DNA from: a virus
DNA: 42,727 bases
Strand: one strand, 5' to 3'
IMG/VR virus record: IMGVR_UViG_3300046009_000477
Location: 1-42,727 of that record
This document shows positions 40,789 through 42,727 of this stretch, piece after piece. The notes beneath the pieces are model-generated. The model did not search any database, was not told the origin of the DNA, and was given only the letters and a program-made list of their open reading frames with translations. Position numbers and translations under genes: made by a program. The first letter of the stretch is position 1. Each line of letters opens with the position of its first letter.

Positions 40789-42665
40789 TTGATTTCACAT
40801 CCTCCAGCAGTGCAAGCCATCTCATGTGAGCTGGTTGTCATATCTTCTTTCTCGTATAGAGATAAAAGATTAAAGTCAACATCAACATGGGTGTATGCTT
40901 TAAAAGTAGTTTCGTCAATTCTTTCAAACGGAGCCTGAGCATATACATGATCAGACTTAGGTAGGAATGAGATGCCTGAGATCTTATCAAAGTTATCCCA
41001 AACCCATTGACCGATTGGAAGGAACTCATTATCTGAGTAATTGACAGTAATGCTTGGCTTATGCTGACAGTAGTATTCTTGATAAGCAAGCCATAAATCA
41101 AGATGGTCAATAGCAAGCAGCTCGTCTTGGGTTAGCGATCCTGCAGGGGATCGTTGAACAAAGGTGAACACAGCAGTCGATGCGGAATTCATTACGCAAT
41201 CTTCTACTGGAACCTGAGCATCTCGCATCATTGTATATAGTGGATCTTTTTTGTCAATACGAACCCGACGATAGTAATAGTCAGAGTATCGTGGATGAAG
41301 CCCACTAGCTGAGTTAGCCAAGCATGAAGTAGTTCCTTCTGGCTTGATACAAGTGATTGACTTACTTGGATTAATGCCAAGCTTCTTAGCCCAATCAAGG
41401 TTTGTCTTGATGGCTGTTTCTTTCAGGTTACTGAGAACATGCTTTAGTTTGCCGTGGCCTAGTAGACCAGACATAAGCTTGTTGTCAAAGATACCTGTCA
41501 TTGATACACCAAGGAGTCGTTCCTCTGTGCAGTTCTTCTCCCACGAACTATCCATCTTCGACAGATAGGGGTAGTGAGTGAACATGCTTTGTACTGTACC
41601 AATGATTGTTGCCATCTCAATCTTTTTAGCAAGAGTCTCTGGTGTATCGCTTGCGCGGACAACAACAGTAGATAGATTACAGAATTGATTGGGGCGTAGG
41701 ATGATTTCACTGCATGGGTTTGTGCCATACATGATATCAGGATCTCGCTCTGCCTTCTTTGCAATCTCCTTCATGGCATCTCTATTGCAGATACCACGCT
41801 CTCCACTGTGTGAGTTGAACAAGTCTGTCCATTCTTCTAGGAACTGACCCATGCATGGTCTACCATTGTAGACAGCTGAGTTGTTCGCTAAAGCGCGGTG
41901 GTTTGATTGTTCCCACCACGCACCACTCTTGCAAGTAGCCATCTCTCTGTCGGCTAGATCACTTAGGCTAATCATGGCAGAGCGGCGTACACCACCCACA
42001 ATGACTGACTGTGCAATCTTGCAGCAGATATCGTGGCACTCTAGCGGAGATAGTCTCCTGCCTTGTGCCTTGTAAAATGTCTGAGTAACAAAGCGGAACA
42101 CTTCTTCAAGTGGAGCGGGGCCGCTTGCACGACCACCGAATGTCTTAAGTCTTTCGCCAGACTTACGCACCTTACTTGTGTCCCACTTATAATGATTACC
42201 CTTGTAGAGGTTGTCGATGAGCTGATAAAGCGCATCGCACCATCCCTCACGGCTATCCTCAACATACATCACAGTATCAAACTGCTTGTTGATTGTTGGG
42301 ATAGTAGATAACTTATCTGTGCAGCGGCGTTCGACACTATAGCCTACACCTGTACCGCACATTAGAATATACATTAGGTTGGAGAATGATTGGATTGAAT
42401 CAATCTCCAGATAAGAGCAATTGTACAGAGCAGTATGATCTCTATCAAGAGCTGGCCCTGCGGTCATAAGACCACGCATACTAGGCAGCACTTCTAGATT
42501 TAGAATTGCATCCCGAATGTCTGGGCGCTCTGATAGGAAGGGAACCTTCGTAGTGAAGTAGTTCCACCACCGATCTACTGTCTCGTCCCAAGTCTCTCGT
42601 CTATTTGATTCTGGTAGCCAGCGACTATATCGGCTGACTGCAATGAATTGTTGGAATGTATCCAT
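40785..42665 (-). CDS. nrdJ: Class II (B12-dependent) ribonucleoside-triphosphate reductase, 626 aa
   Basis: Reduces ribonucleotides to deoxyribonucleotides with adenosylcobalamin, supplying DNA precursors without oxygen or a second subunit. NPCSEI at 316-321 holds the thiyl-radical Cys318 and Glu320; Cys83 (NCSY) and Cys329 (FCNLS) form the redox pair, with the same spacing as C408/E410, C119 and C419 of the Lactobacillus leichmannii enzyme. The C-terminal C618-x4-C623 (CTAGGC) is the reducing shuttle. GTGVGYSVER at 104-113 is also typical. At 626 aa it is shorter than the 739-aa bacterial enzyme, as phage monomeric forms are. AGAAGG precedes the ATG. It follows dUTPase and overlaps the 64-aa gene. 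Confidence 0.93.
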   Translation of the reverse strand: MDTFQQFIAVSRYSRWLPESNRRETWDETVDRWWNYFTTKVPFLSERPDIRDAILNLEVLPSMRGLMTAGPALDRDHTALYNCSYLEIDSIQSFSNLMYILMCGTGVGYSVERRCTDKLSTIPTINKQFDTVMYVEDSREGWCDALYQLIDNLYKGNHYKWDTSKVRKSGERLKTFGGRASGPAPLEEVFRFVTQTFYKAQGRRLSPLECHDICCKIAQSVIVGGVRRSAMISLSDLADREMATCKSGAWWEQSNHRALANNSAVYNGRPCMGQFLEEWTDLFNSHSGERGICNRDAMKEIAKKAERDPDIMYGTNPCSEIILRPNQFCNLSTVVVRASDTPETLAKKIEMATIIGTVQSMFTHYPYLSKMDSSWEKNCTEERLLGVSMTGIFDNKLMSGLLGHGKLKHVLSNLKETAIKTNLDWAKKLGINPSKSITCIKPEGTTSCLANSASGLHPRYSDYYYRRVRIDKKDPLYTMMRDAQVPVEDCVMNSASTAVFTFVQRSPAGSLTQDELLAIDHLDLWLAYQEYYCQHKPSITVNYSDNEFLPIGQWVWDNFDKISGISFLPKSDHVYAQAPFERIDETTFKAYTHVDVDFNLLSLYEKEDMTTSSHEMACTAGGCEIK

Positions 42666-42692
42666 ATCTGTCCTTCTTAAACGGCTAGATTC

Positions 42693-42727
42693 TTATAAAC
42701 CTGTACTTCCAAAACCACCAGTTCCTC
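42693..42727 (-). CDS. dut: C-terminal end of dUTPase (gene runs off the window)
   Basis: The last eleven codons before TAA at 42693-42695 read GTGGFGSTGL, preceded by an incomplete codon ending GA, consistent with Arg. This is conserved motif V of trimeric dUTPase, the glycine-rich flexible arm that closes over the active site. dUTPase hydrolyses dUTP to dUMP and PPi, so it complements the neighbouring ribonucleotide reductase. Only the end is visible; 27 bases separate it from the reductase start. Confidence 0.85.
   Translation of the reverse strand, partial: GTGGFGSTGL

Overview
The window is the late (virion, packaging and probable lysis) half of a T7-like podovirus genome. Every gene I can support lies on the minus strand, so transcription runs from about 42.7 kb down to about 0.4 kb. 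The inference rests on the set of proteins: a T7 gp8-type portal, gp9-type scaffold, gp10-type capsid, gp11/gp12-type tail tubular proteins, a tail fiber with a T7-type N-terminal anchor, gp18/gp19-type terminase and gp14/15/16-type ejection proteins. A monomeric B12-dependent ribonucleotide reductase, a dUTPase tail, and two small tail-associated proteins of kinds I recall from cyanophages suggest an aquatic, cyanophage-like virus. The host itself is not shown by the sequence. No RNA polymerase, DNA polymerase, integrase or recognisable endolysin is present.

Layout in order of transcription. 42.7-40.8 kb: end of a dUTPase gene, then class II ribonucleotide reductase (nucleotide supply). 40.8-40.2 kb: three small, tightly overlapping genes. 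40.2-35.8 kb: portal, three tiny lysine-rich proteins, scaffold, a 169-base leader with a long inverted repeat, and the major capsid gene. 35.77-35.64 kb: an intergenic region with a 16-base match to the 16S rRNA 3' end and a near-perfect intrinsic terminator. 35.6-18.5 kb: tail tubular A, tail tubular B, a 1983-residue tail fiber, and a string of fiber accessory proteins sharing N-terminal adaptor domains. 18.5-17.45 kb: three small membrane proteins (candidate lysis genes) and small terminase. 17.45-17.33 kb: a terminator with a consensus-like extended -10 element directly behind it. 17.3-0.4 kb: large terminase and the ejection (internal core) proteins, ending with a 3423-residue giant protein that takes up almost a quarter of the window. 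1-424: non-coding, rich in hairpins, with an extreme G/C run at the very edge.

The genes form one assembly line: portal, scaffold and capsid build the prohead; small and large terminase fill it; the core proteins are packed inside for ejection; the tubular proteins and fibers complete the tail. The order differs from T7, because the ejection genes follow the large terminase instead of preceding the fiber. The most interesting features are a degenerate sigma-factor-like pair of segments and an HELGH metallopeptidase motif inside the giant ejection protein, a domain shared by tail tubular protein B and the fiber N-terminus, and unusual RNA-level structures around the capsid gene and between the two terminase genes.
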